Below the pieces are notes generated by a model. It saw only the letters and a program-made list of their open reading frames with translations, did no database searches and was not told the DNA's origin. A DNA stretch of 64,000 bases, from the NCBI GenBank assembly GCA_963740215.1, contig CAVUDJ010000019.1, forward strand, positions 682,001 through 746,000, in the 5' to 3' direction. Position numbers and translations under genes: made by a program. This stretch comes from CAVVAL01 sp963740215 (GTDB lineage Bacteria; Actinomycetota; Actinomycetes; Mycobacteriales; Cryptosporangiaceae). Shown here piece after piece: positions 61,111 through 64,000 of the stretch. The stretch's first letter is position 1. Each line of letters begins with the position of its first letter.

Positions 61111-62578
61111 GTGCCTGATCCCTGGGGCTTCTTCAACGAACCGCCTGAGCATCCGCGCCGGCGCCCGGTCGACATCCGGATCACCGACTGGCGCGAGGTC
61201 TACGAGCCGTTCGACGCTGTGTCCGTCCGCCGGCAGGCCACCCGCTGCATGGACTGCGGCATCCCGTTCTGCCACAGCGACACCGGCTGCCCGCTCGGCA
61301 ACCTGATCCCGGAGTGGAACGACCTGGTCCGTACCGGCCAGTGGCGCGACGCGATCGAGCGGCTGCACGCCACCAACAACTTCCCCGAGTTCACCGGGCG
61401 GCTCTGCCCGGCGCCGTGCGAGTCGGCGTGCGTGCTCGGGATCGTGGCCGAGCCGGTGACGATCAAGCAGATCGAGGTGGCGATCATCGACCGCGCCTGG
61501 GCAGAGGGCTGGGTCGCCGCCCAGCCGGCGGTCCGGCAGAACGGCCGGTCGGTCGGCGTGGTCGGATCAGGGCCGGCCGGGCTCGCGGCCGCTCAGCAGC
61601 TCGCGCGCGCCGGGTACGACGTCACCGTGTACGAGCGCGCCGACCGGGTCGGCGGTCTGCTGCGGTACGGGATCCCCGAGTTCAAGATGGAGAAGCGGCA
61701 CCTGGACCGCCGTGTCGACCAGCTCCACAAGGAGGGGATCCGGTTCGTCACCGGCGTCGACGTCGGCCGTGACCTGCCGGCGTCCGGGCTGCGCGACGAG
61801 CACGACGCGCTGGTGCTGGCGGTCGGCGCCACCGTCGGGCGGGACGTCGACCTGCCCGGCCGGCACCTGCCCGGCGTGCATCTCGCGATGGACCATCTCG
61901 TCCCGGCGAATCGTGTGGTCGCCGGCCTTCAGGACAGCACCCCGATCGACGCGCGCGGCAGGCATGTGGTGATCATCGGCGGCGGCGACACCGCGGCCGA
62001 CTGCCTCGGCACCGCGCACCGCCAGGGCGCCGCCAGCGTCACGCAGCTCGACATCTACCCGCGCCCGCCTGACGTGCGCGACGAGGAGATCAGCCCGTGG
62101 CCCACCTGGCCGTGGCTGCTCCGTACGTACCCGGCGCACGAGGAGGGCGGCGAGCGGGTGTTCGCCGTCGCCGTGCAGCGTTTCGTCGGGGAACGGTGCA
62201 TCGAGGCAGTCGAGCTGCGCGAGGTCACCGTCGCCCGAGAGGCGGGCGGGCGCCGGATCACTCCGGTAGGCGGACCGTGGACGATCCCGTGCGACCTCGC
62301 GCTGCTCGCGATCGGGTTCGACGGCGCCGAGCCGGGTCCGCTGCTCGACCGATCTGGGCGTGACCCGCGACAGCGCGGGCCGGATCCGCTGCGGGCCGGA
62401 CTGGCGCGCGGCCGACAGCGTGTTTGCCTGCGGTGATGCCGTTCGCGGCGCGTCGCTCGTGGTGTGGGCGATCGCCGAGGGCCGTTCCGCTGCGGCCGGT
62501 GTGGACGCCTACCTCACCGGCGCGTCGTCGCTGCCCGCCCCGGTTCGCCCCGGCGTCCGCCCGCTGTCACGTGGTTGA
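61111..62578 (+). pseudogene. gltD: Second GltD-like subunit (one frameshift as sequenced)
   Basis: GTG 61111 (PDPWGFFNEPPEHPRRRPVD) has GGGAGG eight bases upstream. The same motifs as the first copy are present: RCMDCGIPFCHSDTGCPLGN, CPAPCESACVLG, VGVVGSGPAGLAAAQQLARA, GGLLRYGIPEFKMEK and VVIIGGGDTAADCLGTAHRQ. Near 62351 one extra base shifts the frame; it should read LLDDLGVTRDSAGRIRCG. The last 70 codons (VFACGDAVRGASLVVWAIAE) are in the next frame, ending at 62578. The two copies are similar throughout except in a few loops, so this is a tandem duplication. It may be an alternative electron donor to GltB or another oxidoreductase. Confidence 0.88.
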
Positions 62579-62650
62579 CATCTGCTGGTTGTAGACCAAC
62601 TTCCCGGGACGGGTCTGCATCGGTTCACCAGGGCGCGCTAGGTTGGCAGC

Positions 62651-64000
<1,350 letters not shown>

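Overview
The window is very GC-rich and densely coded. It has many GTG starts and 4-base ATGA/GTGA gene overlaps, and it carries actinobacterial hallmarks: a GlnR-type box before amtB-glnK-glnD, tandem lepB genes after rplS, a TIGR02234 Trp-associated membrane protein after trpE, and a DUF2469 gene after rnhB. It is a chromosomal segment of a high-GC actinomycete, most like Micromonosporales, Cryptosporangiales or Frankiales in style. I cannot name the genus.

Layout. 1-4.9 kb: an accessory toxin module. The 3' part of a large eCIS-style toxin ends in an R-S-E ADP-ribosyltransferase domain. It is followed by a probable immunity protein, a NADAR-like protein and a BtrH_N/DUF4872 protein. 4.9-10.2 kb: PhoD-like phosphatase, TetR regulator, ftsY, an APH-type kinase and a phosphatase-like protein. 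10.3-13.2 kb: a four-gene operon with 4-base overlaps. It encodes two TIGR04222-type proteins with Gly/Cys-rich tails, a DUF692 (MNIO) enzyme and a small partner. It resembles a peptide-modification system and is the best candidate here for an under-described system. 13.5-21.3 kb: a secreted protein, a K+ channel with two RCK domains, amtB-glnK-glnD and ffh. 21.5-26.9 kb: secreted protein, amidohydrolase, proS, DUF402 and PhoX. 27.2-35.3 kb: rpsP-khpA-rimM-trmD-rplS-lepB-lepB-nudix-nudix-rnhB-DUF2469. 35.4-40.3 kb: a TetR-controlled ABC exporter, MerR regulator, YdeI-like protein, AI-2E-type permease and YccF protein. 40.4-51.2 kb: hisI-trpE-TIGR02234, a MerR/VIT-VWA operon, a two-component system and trpC-trpB-trpA. 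51.4-64 kb: lgt, serine hydrolase, GNAT, gltB-gltD, a second gltD and pyk (running off the end).

How the parts connect. AmtB, PII and GlnD form the nitrogen-sensing module and GltBD the main ammonium-assimilation enzyme. TrpE/C/B/A make tryptophan. FtsY and Ffh target proteins to the Sec membrane route, where two LepB peptidases cut signal peptides and Lgt lipidates lipoproteins.

Between genes there are several dispersed repeat families. One is a micro-ORF cassette that links genes by ATGA/GTGA overlaps, two are short inverted-repeat elements, and there are several long perfect or near-perfect hairpins. At least eight genes between 36 and 64 kb, including normally essential ones (pyk, gltB), are broken by single-base shifts, mostly +1. 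This looks like sequence error rather than decay.
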